Shown here: piece after piece, positions 26,017-34,249 of the stretch
Numbering within the stretch: position 1 is the first letter of the stretch
How the letters are laid out: each line of letters opens with the position of its first letter
From: GCA-2732755 sp965228265
GTDB taxonomy: Bacteria; Planctomycetota; Phycisphaerae; Phycisphaerales; UBA1924
Assembly: GCA_965228265.1 (NCBI GenBank)
Contig: OZ245804.1
Location: forward strand, 2,046,001 to 2,110,000
Direction of reading: 5' to 3'
DNA: 64,000 nt
Position numbers and translations under genes: made by a program
Notes under the pieces: model-generated
What the model was told of the DNA's origin: nothing
The model's database searches: none
The model's input: the letters and a program-made list of their open reading frames with translations, nothing else

Positions 26017-29000
26017 ATGAAAAAGAACCACAAGCTATCGGCCGCTGCGACATTGCTTTCGGCGCTGGCCGCCACGAACGCGATGGGGCAGGTGTCAAAC
26101 TGGACAAACTCCAGCGGTGGCAACTGGAGTTTGATGACAAACTGGGACGCCGCTGTTCCGCTGGTTTCGCCTCAGTCGGCAGTCCTCGGGCTGTCCTCAA
26201 CCTACACGGTGGATCTGGATACCAACGCCGATATCGGTGTGCTGAGTGTCACCAACCCGAACGCCACCTTGCGGATCCCATCGGCCCGGACTTTCGGACT
26301 CAACGGTCCTACGGCAACCAATAACGGCATCATTACGCTCAACCACACCGGGTCGGGAACGAATAGCAATCTCTCGATCAATGCGGATACTTCGCTCAGT
26401 GGCACGGGCGAGATCTGGCTTCGGGCGTATACCGACAACGCGCAGATCAATGGTGCCGGCACACTCACCAACGGCGTGAACCACACGATTCGTGGTGTCG
26501 GTCTGATCTCGGCACCCATGGTCAACGACGGCGTTGTTCGGGGTGATGTTGCTGTCTCGGTTTCCGGGTCAGATCTCGATCTGGATGGGGCGCTCACAAA
26601 CAACGGCTTGCTCGAAGCGGCCACAAACTCCAATCTTGATATCCTTGCCATCACCATCGATCAGACCGGAGGAGGGATGATCGTTGCGCAAGACGGCGGC
26701 AACGTGAACACGGTCTCCGGCTCTGCGGTGATCTTGGGCGGCTCTATCAATTCTATTGGGACCGGTGAATTCAATGTCAACACAGGCACCAGTCCGACTC
26801 TGACAGGTGTCACCAACAACGGCTTTATCGATGTACGTCTCGGCGGAACGCTCGGTGTCAACGGTGCGGGGTTCACCAACAACGGGACGGTCGCTCTGAA
26901 CCAGACTGGCTCAGCAACAGATTCGTCTGTCCGCTATTTGTCGAGCGGGAATCTGGATGGTACGGGTGAGATGTGGCTGCGGGCGTATACCGACAACAGC
27001 CGTCTCGAGACGGACGCCGGGATGGTCATTACGCATGCCGCCAGTCACACGATCCGCGGGGTCGGGCAGATCAACGCCGCAATGACGAACAACGGCACCA
27101 TCAGCGCCGATGTGAGCGTTTCTGTCTCCGGCAGCGATCTTGACCTCGCAGAGAACAACAAGGTCAACAACGGCAGCATGACCGCTGAAGCAGGCAGCTA
27201 TCTCGATATCGTCGGGATCGCCATCGACCAGCTCAGCGGAGGCAGTCTTGTTGCCAACGGCGGCACGATCCGCCTCTTGAATGCCACGGTCGAAGGCGGG
27301 GTCTTCGCATCGAACGCGGGCGGCGTGTACTCGAGCGAAGCTTCAGCAACAAACATGCTGAGCGGTGTCACACTCAACGGGCCCCTCACCATTCAGCTCG
27401 CTTCGGCTGTCGAGGTTGATGGAGATGGGTTGGTCAATAACGATGTCATGCAGCTCAACCCGCAGGGGTCGGCAGCGAATTCGACACTCGCATTCACAGA
27501 GAATGCAACGCTCGGCGGGTCGGGCGAGATTTGGATGCGGTCGTATACCGATAACAGCCAGGTCAATACCGCGGCCGAGGCTACGCTCACACACGCTTCG
27601 ACGCATCTGATCCGAGGCGTCGGAGAAGTCAATGCGGCAGTGATCAACAACGGTGAAATCCGAGCCGATAGCAGTGTCTCGGTTTCGGGGTCGGATCTCG
27701 ATCTACAGACCAACGACAAGGTGAACAACGGTCTTGTTGTGTCTGCGGCCGCGAGCTACCTGGACATCAACGGTATCACGATCGATCAAGCGGGCGGCGG
27801 GATGCTCGTTGCCGACGGCGGCGAGATCCGCTTGAATAGTGCCGCCATCCAGGGCGGTGATTATGTCGGGATCGGTGACGGTCTCCTGCGTTCTGATTCC
27901 GGAACGCAGCTGCTCAGTGGTGTGACACTGGACGGGCCCTCCGAGGTCGACCTGGGCACAACAATCCAGGTTGATGGCGATGGGCTGACCAATAACGGCG
28001 TGATGCAGATGAACCCGTTCGGGTCGTCATCGAACGCGATTCTCGTCTTCATCGACAATGCAACGCTTGATGGCACGGGTGAAGTTCGCATGGGTTCTTA
28101 CACCGACAATACGCAGGTCAACACAGAGCCTGGCTTCACGGTGACGCACGGCGCCGATCATCAGATCCGTGGTGCTGGACAGATTAATGCTGCGATGTAC
28201 AACGAGGGCACTGTCAGTGCTGATGCCAGCGTCTCGTCCTCGGGCTCGGTTCTGGAACTTCAGACAAGCGACAAGACCAACGCCGGGGTCATGTCTGCAG
28301 AAGCGGGTTCTACACTTGAGATTACTGGGATCACGCTGCTTCAGACCGGATCCGGTGAGATCCAGTCAAACGACGGGATGGTCAGCTTCAACGGTGGTGC
28401 CACACTCAGTGGCGGCAGCATCGAGTTCACGGGGGCTGGCGAGTATGAGATCGCCGGTTCTTCGTCTGCGACGTTTCACAACGTCATCAGCAATGCTCCG
28501 GGCGAAGTCAAACAGAGCTCGACTCTTTCGATCACAGGGACCGGCTTCGTCAATCATGATCTGCTCCGGGTCAACCCGTTTCAGTCGTCAGCAGATGGCG
28601 TGATTGCCTTTCCTGCTGATGGCACACTCTCTGGCTCGGGCGAAGTGAATCTGTTCGCCAGCCTGGGCGATAGCCAGATTGCAGGCCCCGGCACTGTCAC
28701 CAATGCATCGGGTCACGCGATCTCTGGTCGCGGAACAGTCAGTGCCCCGTTCATCAATCAGGGCACAATCAACCCCGGCAATAACGCAGTCGGCACGCTG
28801 AATGCCTCAAGCGGCGTCACTCTCTCGCCGACCAGTGTGCTCAATATCGAGCTCGCGGGAAATAACAGCTCTGACAGGCTCGCGGTCACCGGCACAGCCA
28901 ATCTCGGCGGCACACTCAACGTTGCCATGTTCGGTGCTTCAATGCCAACGCTCAACTACAACTACACAATCCTGACCGCCGACAACGTTGTGGGCACATT

Positions 29001-29250
29001 CGACAACGACAGCGTCATCATCGATGGCAACCTGATCACGCGGGTTGTCTACGAGCCGACACAGGTGCGGCTCCTGACCCGCTGCATCGCCGATACAAAC
29101 CTCGATGGTGCGGTGACGGCTGCCGACTTCTCCGCCTGGGTCTCGGCCTTCAACGCGGGCAGCGATATCGCCGATCAGAACTTCGACGGCAACGTGAGCC
29201 CGGCCGACTTCTCAGCCTGGGTCGCCAACTTCAATCAGGGCTGCCCGTAA
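26017..29250 (+). CDS. Giant secreted beta-solenoid repeat protein with dockerin-like tail
   Basis: A 1077-residue exported protein with a signal peptide (MKKNHKLSAAATLLSALAA...NAMG). After an NWSLMTNWDAA segment typical of autotransporter-like beta-helix proteins, five repeats of about 186 residues follow. Each has the order: NNG turn, GTGEIWLRAYTDN, THAxxHxIRGVGxINAA, VSVSGSDLDL, and YLDIxGITIDQxGGGxLVAxGG. The fifth is degenerate. An autotransporter-associated beta-strand motif (VGTLNASSGVTLSP) comes before the C-terminal dockerin-like tail, DTNLDGAVTAADFSAWV and DQNFDGNVSPADFSAWV. AAAGGAG-type ribosome binding site precedes the ATG. GC content is lower than its neighbours. Function is probably surface structure or adhesion. 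Confidence 0.88.
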   Translation: MKKNHKLSAAATLLSALAATNAMGQVSNWTNSSGGNWSLMTNWDAAVPLVSPQSAVLGLSSTYTVDLDTNADIGVLSVTNPNATLRIPSARTFGLNGPTATNNGIITLNHTGSGTNSNLSINADTSLSGTGEIWLRAYTDNAQINGAGTLTNGVNHTIRGVGLISAPMVNDGVVRGDVAVSVSGSDLDLDGALTNNGLLEAATNSNLDILAITIDQTGGGMIVAQDGGNVNTVSGSAVILGGSINSIGTGEFNVNTGTSPTLTGVTNNGFIDVRLGGTLGVNGAGFTNNGTVALNQTGSATDSSVRYLSSGNLDGTGEMWLRAYTDNSRLETDAGMVITHAASHTIRGVGQINAAMTNNGTISADVSVSVSGSDLDLAENNKVNNGSMTAEAGSYLDIVGIAIDQLSGGSLVANGGTIRLLNATVEGGVFASNAGGVYSSEASATNMLSGVTLNGPLTIQLASAVEVDGDGLVNNDVMQLNPQGSAANSTLAFTENATLGGSGEIWMRSYTDNSQVNTAAEATLTHASTHLIRGVGEVNAAVINNGEIRADSSVSVSGSDLDLQTNDKVNNGLVVSAAASYLDINGITIDQAGGGMLVADGGEIRLNSAAIQGGDYVGIGDGLLRSDSGTQLLSGVTLDGPSEVDLGTTIQVDGDGLTNNGVMQMNPFGSSSNAILVFIDNATLDGTGEVRMGSYTDNTQVNTEPGFTVTHGADHQIRGAGQINAAMYNEGTVSADASVSSSGSVLELQTSDKTNAGVMSAEAGSTLEITGITLLQTGSGEIQSNDGMVSFNGGATLSGGSIEFTGAGEYEIAGSSSATFHNVISNAPGEVKQSSTLSITGTGFVNHDLLRVNPFQSSADGVIAFPADGTLSGSGEVNLFASLGDSQIAGPGTVTNASGHAISGRGTVSAPFINQGTINPGNNAVGTLNASSGVTLSPTSVLNIELAGNNSSDRLAVTGTANLGGTLNVAMFGASMPTLNYNYTILTADNVVGTFDNDSVIIDGNLITRVVYEPTQVRLLTRCIADTNLDGAVTAADFSAWVSAFNAGSDIADQNFDGNVSPADFSAWVANFNQGCP
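26290..28760 (+). repeat. Five long in-frame repeats, period 555-564 bases
   Basis: The YTDN-type motif recurs at 26428, 26986, 27544 and 28099, with a degenerate copy (SLGD) at 28663. Spacing is 558, 558, 555 and 564 bases. The consistent spacing and alignable flanking blocks show intragenic duplication of an about 186-residue unit. Confidence 0.85.
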
Positions 29251-29293
29251 TCACGCTCGCGGCACTGCCGTGACAGAACGCTTTACCTGCATA

Positions 29294-29333
29294 CCCCCCG
29301 GTCGGCCCGTGAGGCGACCGGGGGGTGTGTTTT
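29294..29333 (+). terminator. Rho-independent terminator after the repeat-protein gene
   Basis: CCCCCCGGTCG (29294-29304) pairs perfectly with CGACCGGGGGG (29315-29325) around a 10-base loop. A T-rich stretch, TGTGTTTT, follows. It lies 43 bases past the stop codon and before the converging gene. Confidence 0.85.
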
Positions 29334-29357
29334 GCAGTGAGGAGAGTCCGGGTGTGC

Positions 29358-29486
29358 TTAGCGGCCGCCGGTCTGTTCGCCGCCGTCGTCGTCGCCACCG
29401 CTAGCGGCATGCGCCGGAGCGGTGGTGATGAGCGCCACGCTCAGCATGACAGCGAGCAACGCGATCGATCGGCGGATGGACTTCAT
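29358..29486 (-). CDS. Possible nested small secreted peptide (alternative start)
   Basis: In the same frame as the end of the sigma-like gene, an ATG at 29486 is preceded by GGAG, 10 bases away. The 42-residue product would have a classical signal peptide (basic MKSIRR, hydrophobic ALLAVMLSVALI, cleavage after AHA). The mature part is only about 14 residues of Gly/Asp/Glu. It may be just the tail of the longer protein. Confidence 0.3.
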   Translation of the reverse strand: MKSIRRSIALLAVMLSVALITTAPAHAASGGDDDGGEQTGGR

Positions 29487-30098
29487 GATGTCTCGGCTCC
29501 GGTGGAGGCTTCTGGATCTCATCTGTTCAACGGTGTTCGTACGGATCTCGCCCGCGTTCACGCGGTCGAGGAGGTCCTCGTCTTCGGGTCGCTTGGCGTT
29601 TAGTGCCTCGGCGATCCGGGTGCGCTCGTCGGGCTGTTTCCAGCTCGCTGCGATTCGGCCCCGCAGCTCCGCTCCGAGCTTGCTGCGAAGCTCGTTCAGA
29701 GCCGCGGCGGTGGCTTCGTTGCGTTCGAGCCTGCTGCTGGTTGATTGCGAGCGGGCCAGTTCCATGACCATCTCGACATCCTCGGTCGCACGCTCGCGCT
29801 GGCTCCTTCTCGATGCCGACCGCACAAGCGCCATGTACGCCCACCTGGCGAGCATGCCCGAGGCGCGGGCGATCCGCTCGGCGGCTTCGTCGGCCGTGAG
29901 CGATTCGTCGAGCAGCTCCGCCGGCCGCTCGCGCACGAGCCGCCAGACCCGGCAGTCGATCCAGGAGATCATGTCATCCAGGTCGATGGCCTTGTTGCCC
30001 GTTCGCCGGAGGTGCGTGACGCAGGCGGATTCGATCGAGGGTCTGCAGCGCTTGGCGTAGAGATCCCAGAACTCCTCTGCGAAAGTGGTGCTGTTCAT
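29358..30098 (-). CDS. Sigma-factor-like protein with C-terminal hydrophobic tail
   Basis: A 246-residue protein. Residues about 5-55 (FAEEFWDLYAKRCRPS ... LDDMISWIDCRVWRL) resemble sigma region 2, and about 150-200 (ALNELRSKLGAELRGRI ... RTRIAEALNAK) resemble a poorly conserved region 4. The link to known ECF families is weak. From residue about 205 the frame runs into MKSIRRSIALLAVMLSVALITTAPAHA, a signal-peptide or membrane-anchor sequence, and ends with an acidic/Gly tail. Either the sigma-like protein is membrane-tethered or the tail is also made as a separate small secreted peptide. The ATG overlaps the upstream TPR gene's stop (ATGA). Confidence 0.65.
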   Translation of the reverse strand: MNSTTFAEEFWDLYAKRCRPSIESACVTHLRRTGNKAIDLDDMISWIDCRVWRLVRERPAELLDESLTADEAAERIARASGMLARWAYMALVRSASRRSQRERATEDVEMVMELARSQSTSSRLERNEATAAALNELRSKLGAELRGRIAASWKQPDERTRIAEALNAKRPEDEDLLDRVNAGEIRTNTVEQMRSRSLHRSRDIMKSIRRSIALLAVMLSVALITTAPAHAASGGDDDGGEQTGGR

Positions 30099-30757
30099 CA
30101 CTCGCCCTCCGGATCGCTGCCGATCGCTGCCATGCGCCGGTAGAGCGCATCGAGCGAGGGGAGTTCGGGAGCCATGTCGAGCAGGCTGCCGTCGTGCCGG
30201 AGGTAGACATAGAGATCCGTGCCCGGGCCGAGCAGGTCTTCCATGCCGAGCAGCGCCTCGAAGACCGCGTCGGCGTCCTTGCTCCGGCCGGCATCGAAGA
30301 ACGCGCGTGCGCCGGTCATCATGACGGGCACGCTCATCGGGGCCGCGTCCCATGCTTTGAGAAACCACCCGATCGCTTCCTCGGCTCGTCCGAGGCGCAC
30401 GAGACGGTCGGCGATGTTGCCGTAACTCACCTCCTGGCGTCTTGGGGTGTCGGCGTACTTGGCGGCGATGATCTCGACGTCGATCGCTTCTTCGATGCGA
30501 CCGAGCGCCGAGAGCATCAGGGCGCGCTGGTTGGGGCGCGCCCAGGCGGGGTTCATGTGCCCGTCGCCGTCGGTTTCGTCGTAGCGGCGGATAAGGGACT
30601 TGAGTTCGGCTTCGATGTCTTCGAGCGCGTCGGCGTCGCCTCGTTTGCGAGCCGCGTGCGCGAGATTGCACCAGTCCATGATCGACGACTCGATCGGGCT
30701 CAGCCGACGAGGGTCATCGGTGGTGACGATTGTGGGTTTCGGGCTGCCTTGTGACAT
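30098..30757 (-). CDS. TPR-like protein coupled to the sigma-like gene
   Basis: A 219-residue soluble protein of tandem helices that match tetratricopeptide repeats: RPNQRALMLSALGRIEEAIDV, YGNIADRLVRLGRAEEAIGWFLKAW and AFFDAGRSKDADAVFEAL. The N-terminal helical part (residues 20-60) and the last 30 residues are not TPR-like. The ATG at 30757 is chosen because AAGGAG lies 8 bases upstream; the longer open frame has no such site. It overlaps the next gene by one stop/start (ATGA), so the two products are made together. A protein-interaction role, perhaps holding the sigma-like partner, is inference. Confidence 0.7.
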   Translation of the reverse strand: MSQGSPKPTIVTTDDPRRLSPIESSIMDWCNLAHAARKRGDADALEDIEAELKSLIRRYDETDGDGHMNPAWARPNQRALMLSALGRIEEAIDVEIIAAKYADTPRRQEVSYGNIADRLVRLGRAEEAIGWFLKAWDAAPMSVPVMMTGARAFFDAGRSKDADAVFEALLGMEDLLGPGTDLYVYLRHDGSLLDMAPELPSLDALYRRMAAIGSDPEGE

Positions 30758-31001
30758 GGCCTGCTCCTTTCCGGTTGAGGAGGAAGTCCTCCGAGGCCGT
30801 CCGCTTCCGGCGGGGGCCTCCTGACGGGTTAGACGGATTCGACGGCAAAAAGTTTCCAATCACTAACAAAATTCCGTCCAAGACCCCGTTTCCGTGTCAG
30901 GAAGGGGCATCCGCGTGCGGGTGAGTGGGGCCGGGCAGGGGGCGTCGAAGGGTGACCTTCGAGTCCGATTGGGCCCGGAACACCATTGAAAGGAGCATGC
31001 A

Positions 31002-31520
31002 ATGGCCAAGCGAATCGCAGTGAACGCGCGACGGGCGATCATCGGAGCCTGCATCGCAGGCAGTGTCGGGCTCACAGGCGGCGCAGCAGCGCAGTGGCAC
31101 CGTGACTGGAACCGCGGGGGCTACGAGCACCGCGATGTCAGCGCGACGCTCATCCTCAACGGCGAACGCATCTGCATCGACGGGCGCTCCGTCGTTGCGG
31201 GCATCGCAGAAGCGCTGCGCTGCAAGGGCTACCGCGTCTCGGTGCGCGACGGGTGCATCATGGTGCACTACCGGGGACGGGCGCCGCACGTCTCGCTCGT
31301 GGGGTGTGACTACAGACTCGGTGTCACGCGCTCGCGAGGGTGCATCGTGCTGCGTCCGTACCGCATCGACAACCACTTCCGTGATCGCGGTTACGACCGA
31401 GACTGGCGGCGAGATCGGCATGACAGCTGGCGAGATCGGCATCGCCGTGACCGCGGGCCATCGTTTCGGTGGCGGTCCTGCCCGACGAGCGGTATCTCGA
31501 TCCGCATCGGCGGCAGGTAA
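31002..31520 (+). CDS. Hypothetical secreted basic protein
   Basis: A 172-residue exported protein of unknown function. Residues 1-31 form a signal peptide (ending GGAAAQ). The middle region (SATLILNGERICIDG ... ALRCKGYRVSVRDGCIMVHYRGR) contains several Cys and a compact alpha/beta pattern. The C-terminal third is extremely Arg/Asp/His-rich (DRDWRRDRHDSWRDRHRRDRG). The DNA there contains a direct repeat, GGCGAGATCGGCAT, twice. AAAGGAG lies 8 bases before the ATG. It is a single-gene unit, divergent from the TPR/sigma-like pair across a 244-base gap where I see no other gene. Confidence 0.7.
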   Translation: MAKRIAVNARRAIIGACIAGSVGLTGGAAAQWHRDWNRGGYEHRDVSATLILNGERICIDGRSVVAGIAEALRCKGYRVSVRDGCIMVHYRGRAPHVSLVGCDYRLGVTRSRGCIVLRPYRIDNHFRDRGYDRDWRRDRHDSWRDRHRRDRGPSFRWRSCPTSGISIRIGGR

Positions 31521-31630
31521 CGCAGCCAGGGCTTGATCAACAACCAGACTCCTCCGGCGCACCCGCTCCCTGGTCGAGCGGGTTGTGCCGTCGCCGGGGC
31601 CGAGCGTGTTCGGCCGCGGTGCCTGGCGTG

Positions 31631-33064
31631 TTACTCCTCTGTCGGACCGATGCCGGAGGGCGCCGATTCAAGCAGCATGAAGAGGAGGTTGTCGGTGAAG
31701 GTCGGATTGCGTGTCAGGCCGAGGTGGTCCTCGAAGATGAACTGCACGCGTCGCCATGCGATCGGGGATTGCAGGAATGGCTGCCACTCGCTGCCGACGC
31801 GTTCGTCCATGACGGCACTGTCGCGTGTAACGGTCCCGTCGCCCGGTGTGGATTCGATCACACGGAGTGAGCCGTCGCGGCGAACGCCGATGACCGCGGG
31901 CGTGTCCTCAGAGTCGCCAAGGAAAATCGAGATGGACGTGCCTTCCGGGGGATGGGCTTGGCGATCGAGTGCCTCGTGCAACTGCTTCGCCCGGGCAAGC
32001 GACTTTGCGAGATGGTCGTGAGCGACCCTGTGGCGTTGTTCACGCGACTCGATTTCGGGGAGAAGATCGCCGATTTTGCCGGCTTCTTTGGGTGAGATCA
32101 GACCCCACTCGTAGCGTTCCCAGGTGGCGATGTCGTACAGATCGATCGGCTCTCGCGTCTCCCAATCGACGACCCTCGCGTGGCGTGTTCTGGGCAGGAG
32201 CTGATAGATCGCGGGCATCGTGCCCAGAATGCTCGGGCGGTAATTGGGGAAGATCGGGTTGAGGTTGTATCCCTCGACGAGCTGCTCGAGCGAGAGCACC
32301 GAGCCCGCGTTGGGAGTGCCGATCAGGATGGCCTGCCGGACGTTGGTTGCCCCGGCCCATGTCAGTTCGGGCATCGAGCCATCGTCGGGCAACGGCTGCG
32401 TGCCGTAGCGGAGGTAATACCGGAGTACAAGCCCGCCCATCGAGTGGGCCACGACGTCCACGCGGACTGGTGCGTTCTCGGGGAGTCCGAGTTCATCGCG
32501 CGTGATGGCCTGCGCCTCAGCGATGACCTGATCCAGCGCAACAGCCTGTTCTGAGATATCGCGACGCCAGTCGTAGGGGAGCTGGAAGCATGTGTAGTGG
32601 AGCCCGCCGTAGTCGATTGCGCCCGAGCGTCCGAGTGACTGGTCGCGGTATTTCCCGGCCGCGAGCGATTTCATGATGTCGATGTACGCGCCGATCTCGA
32701 TGCCCCGGAGCAGTCCGACGTCAACGGTGACCGTGTCGAGCACGTCTTGTGCGTACACCTCGTCGCGCAGTTCCGAGAGCGGGACGCCCAGCCGCATCGG
32801 GAGCGCCACACGTCTGGCGCCGGTGGGAAAGTCCGGGTCCGCCGCGCCGAAGGTGAACGAGCCCCAGACCTTGGTGCCGTCATCGTCGACGAGCTTGGAT
32901 CCGAGAATGCCCGGGAGCACGACCACCGGGGTGCGATCGCTGCCGATGCCCTGGGCCGCGTGGTTGTAGATCGCAGCCAGATCGGCGACCCGCGCGTTCT
33001 TTCCCGAGCAGCCGATGAGCGCAAGCGCGGCAAGGGCACCGATGCAGGCGATCAGCGTTTTCAT
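31631..33064 (-). CDS. Lipase/LCAT-like alpha/beta-hydrolase lipoprotein
   Basis: A 477-residue lipoprotein. The signal peptide MKTLIACIGALAALALIGC gives a lipobox with the lipidated Cys. The domain begins PVVVLPGILGSKLVD, as in lecithin:cholesterol acyltransferase-like (PF02450) proteins, and the nucleophile elbow is VDVVAHSMGGLVLRYYL. LIGTPNAGSV follows. A conserved HxxN/Asp-type end cannot be placed with certainty. The ATG at 33064 (residue 10 of the longer frame) is chosen because it starts the lipoprotein signal. The product is probably an outer-surface esterase or acyltransferase. Confidence 0.85.
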   Translation of the reverse strand: MKTLIACIGALAALALIGCSGKNARVADLAAIYNHAAQGIGSDRTPVVVLPGILGSKLVDDDGTKVWGSFTFGAADPDFPTGARRVALPMRLGVPLSELRDEVYAQDVLDTVTVDVGLLRGIEIGAYIDIMKSLAAGKYRDQSLGRSGAIDYGGLHYTCFQLPYDWRRDISEQAVALDQVIAEAQAITRDELGLPENAPVRVDVVAHSMGGLVLRYYLRYGTQPLPDDGSMPELTWAGATNVRQAILIGTPNAGSVLSLEQLVEGYNLNPIFPNYRPSILGTMPAIYQLLPRTRHARVVDWETREPIDLYDIATWERYEWGLISPKEAGKIGDLLPEIESREQRHRVAHDHLAKSLARAKQLHEALDRQAHPPEGTSISIFLGDSEDTPAVIGVRRDGSLRVIESTPGDGTVTRDSAVMDERVGSEWQPFLQSPIAWRRVQFIFEDHLGLTRNPTFTDNLLFMLLESAPSGIGPTEE

Positions 33065-33180
33065 GTTGGATGTCCTTGTGATCGGACACACTCAAAGCGT
33101 GTCGTCGCACGGTCTCGGTACGCGGTTCTTGATGCAGTCTGGCAGATGGAGCGCTGGTCGTCCAGCGGCTCTCCGGAGCT

Positions 33181-34116
33181 CTACGCACCCGGTGTGTCGG
33201 CGTCTTGCGCCAAATGGCGGATGCTCTCGTTGAATGCATCGGCAAGAAACGTCGCGAGCCGGGTGTGCTGCTCGTTCGGATCTTCTGTCGAGGTGACCTC
33301 GGTGATCGGCAGGATCGCGATCGGGAGGTCGCCCTTTCTGGCTTCCCATCGCCCGAACTTGGGTGCGTTCCAGTTGGTCGGGTCGGGATCGGGCTCCGTG
33401 CGCCACGGGGAGACGTACCAATAGCCCCCCGCGTCGAACTTGCCGGGCGGGGCCAGCCCCATGACGATGAAGCGAGGCGGCAGGGATTTGTCTTCCTGCG
33501 GCAATCGGACCTGCACGCTGACCTCGAGGCTGTAGGGCCAGATGCGCACCTGCGACGAGCCCTCGACGGTCCAGGTGACCTGTTCGAGCAGCGCCGCTGT
33601 GTTGCCGTAAAGACGCAGGAGCTCCGCCTGCGCCAGTTGCGAGGGCTCTGCGAAGGGCTCTCCCGACTCGGACACAGGCGAGACGGGCTCGGCTTTGGTT
33701 GGCTGGATCGGGCGTGTGGGATCGCCTGCGTGCTCTTTAGTGGTGTCGATCATCCAGGCCCGCGCGTCTTCGAGCGATCGCCCGGGCAGCGTGATCTGAT
33801 CGATCGGGACGCCGGTCTCCTCGACGAGGAAGAGGTCGTAATTCCAGAGCCTGAGCACGCCCCGCATCGGGCGGGCGCCGGCAACGGGCTCGCTGACGAA
33901 GATGCCATCGAGCAGGCCTTGGCCGGCCATCCAGGTCAGCGTGGCGTGTGTGCCATCGCCCCGCGGGCTGGCCCAGGCGCTGCCGACGAGCGCGGGGATG
34001 CGTGCGGCGTGATGGGCGATGGCCCACGCTTTGGCGAGATCCTCGGGGTCGTGCCCGGCGAGTTCCCACCAGCTGATCGCGTCATGTGTGAGGTCGCCCG
34101 GCCTGATCTGTAACAC
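33181..34116 (-). CDS. Conserved hypothetical protein
   Basis: A 311-residue protein I cannot assign. It has no signal peptide or membrane helix. The N-terminal part (ISWWELAGHDPEDLAKAWAIAHHAARIPALVG) and repeated aromatic residues suggest an alpha/beta globular fold. A Pro/Glu/Ser-rich linker lies at about 120-150, and the C-terminal domain is beta-rich (WYVSPWRTEPD). The GTG start at 34116 gives a good N-terminus; an AGGG sequence 11 bases away is a weak ribosome site. It is 117 bases upstream of the lipase gene on the same strand and divergent from argR. Confidence 0.5.
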   Translation of the reverse strand: MLQIRPGDLTHDAISWWELAGHDPEDLAKAWAIAHHAARIPALVGSAWASPRGDGTHATLTWMAGQGLLDGIFVSEPVAGARPMRGVLRLWNYDLFLVEETGVPIDQITLPGRSLEDARAWMIDTTKEHAGDPTRPIQPTKAEPVSPVSESGEPFAEPSQLAQAELLRLYGNTAALLEQVTWTVEGSSQVRIWPYSLEVSVQVRLPQEDKSLPPRFIVMGLAPPGKFDAGGYWYVSPWRTEPDPDPTNWNAPKFGRWEARKGDLPIAILPITEVTSTEDPNEQHTRLATFLADAFNESIRHLAQDADTPGA

Positions 34117-34212
34117 GCTCCATCCCTTTCACATGGTCATCGGCATCAATCCGCCAGGTACGGCGGGTGTTCCGGGGAGCCTATTCACCCCGAAATCAGT
34201 CGTCCCCGGGGG

Positions 34213-34249
34213 TTGACGAATAATATTCATGGGTCTAATATCTATTCAT
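34213..34249 (+). promoter_or_regulatory. argR operon promoter with tandem ARG boxes
   Basis: A -35 hexamer TTGACG (34213-34218) and a -10 hexamer TAATAT (34236-34241) are separated by 17 bases. ARG box 1 is the palindromic core GAATAATATTC (34218-34228). Box 2, AATATCTATTC (34238-34248), is a partial copy. Their centres are about 21 bases apart, the spacing expected when an ArgR hexamer binds two 18-base boxes 3 bases apart. The boxes cover the promoter, so ArgR should repress. The predicted start is around 34248, the A of the ATG. Confidence 0.75.
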
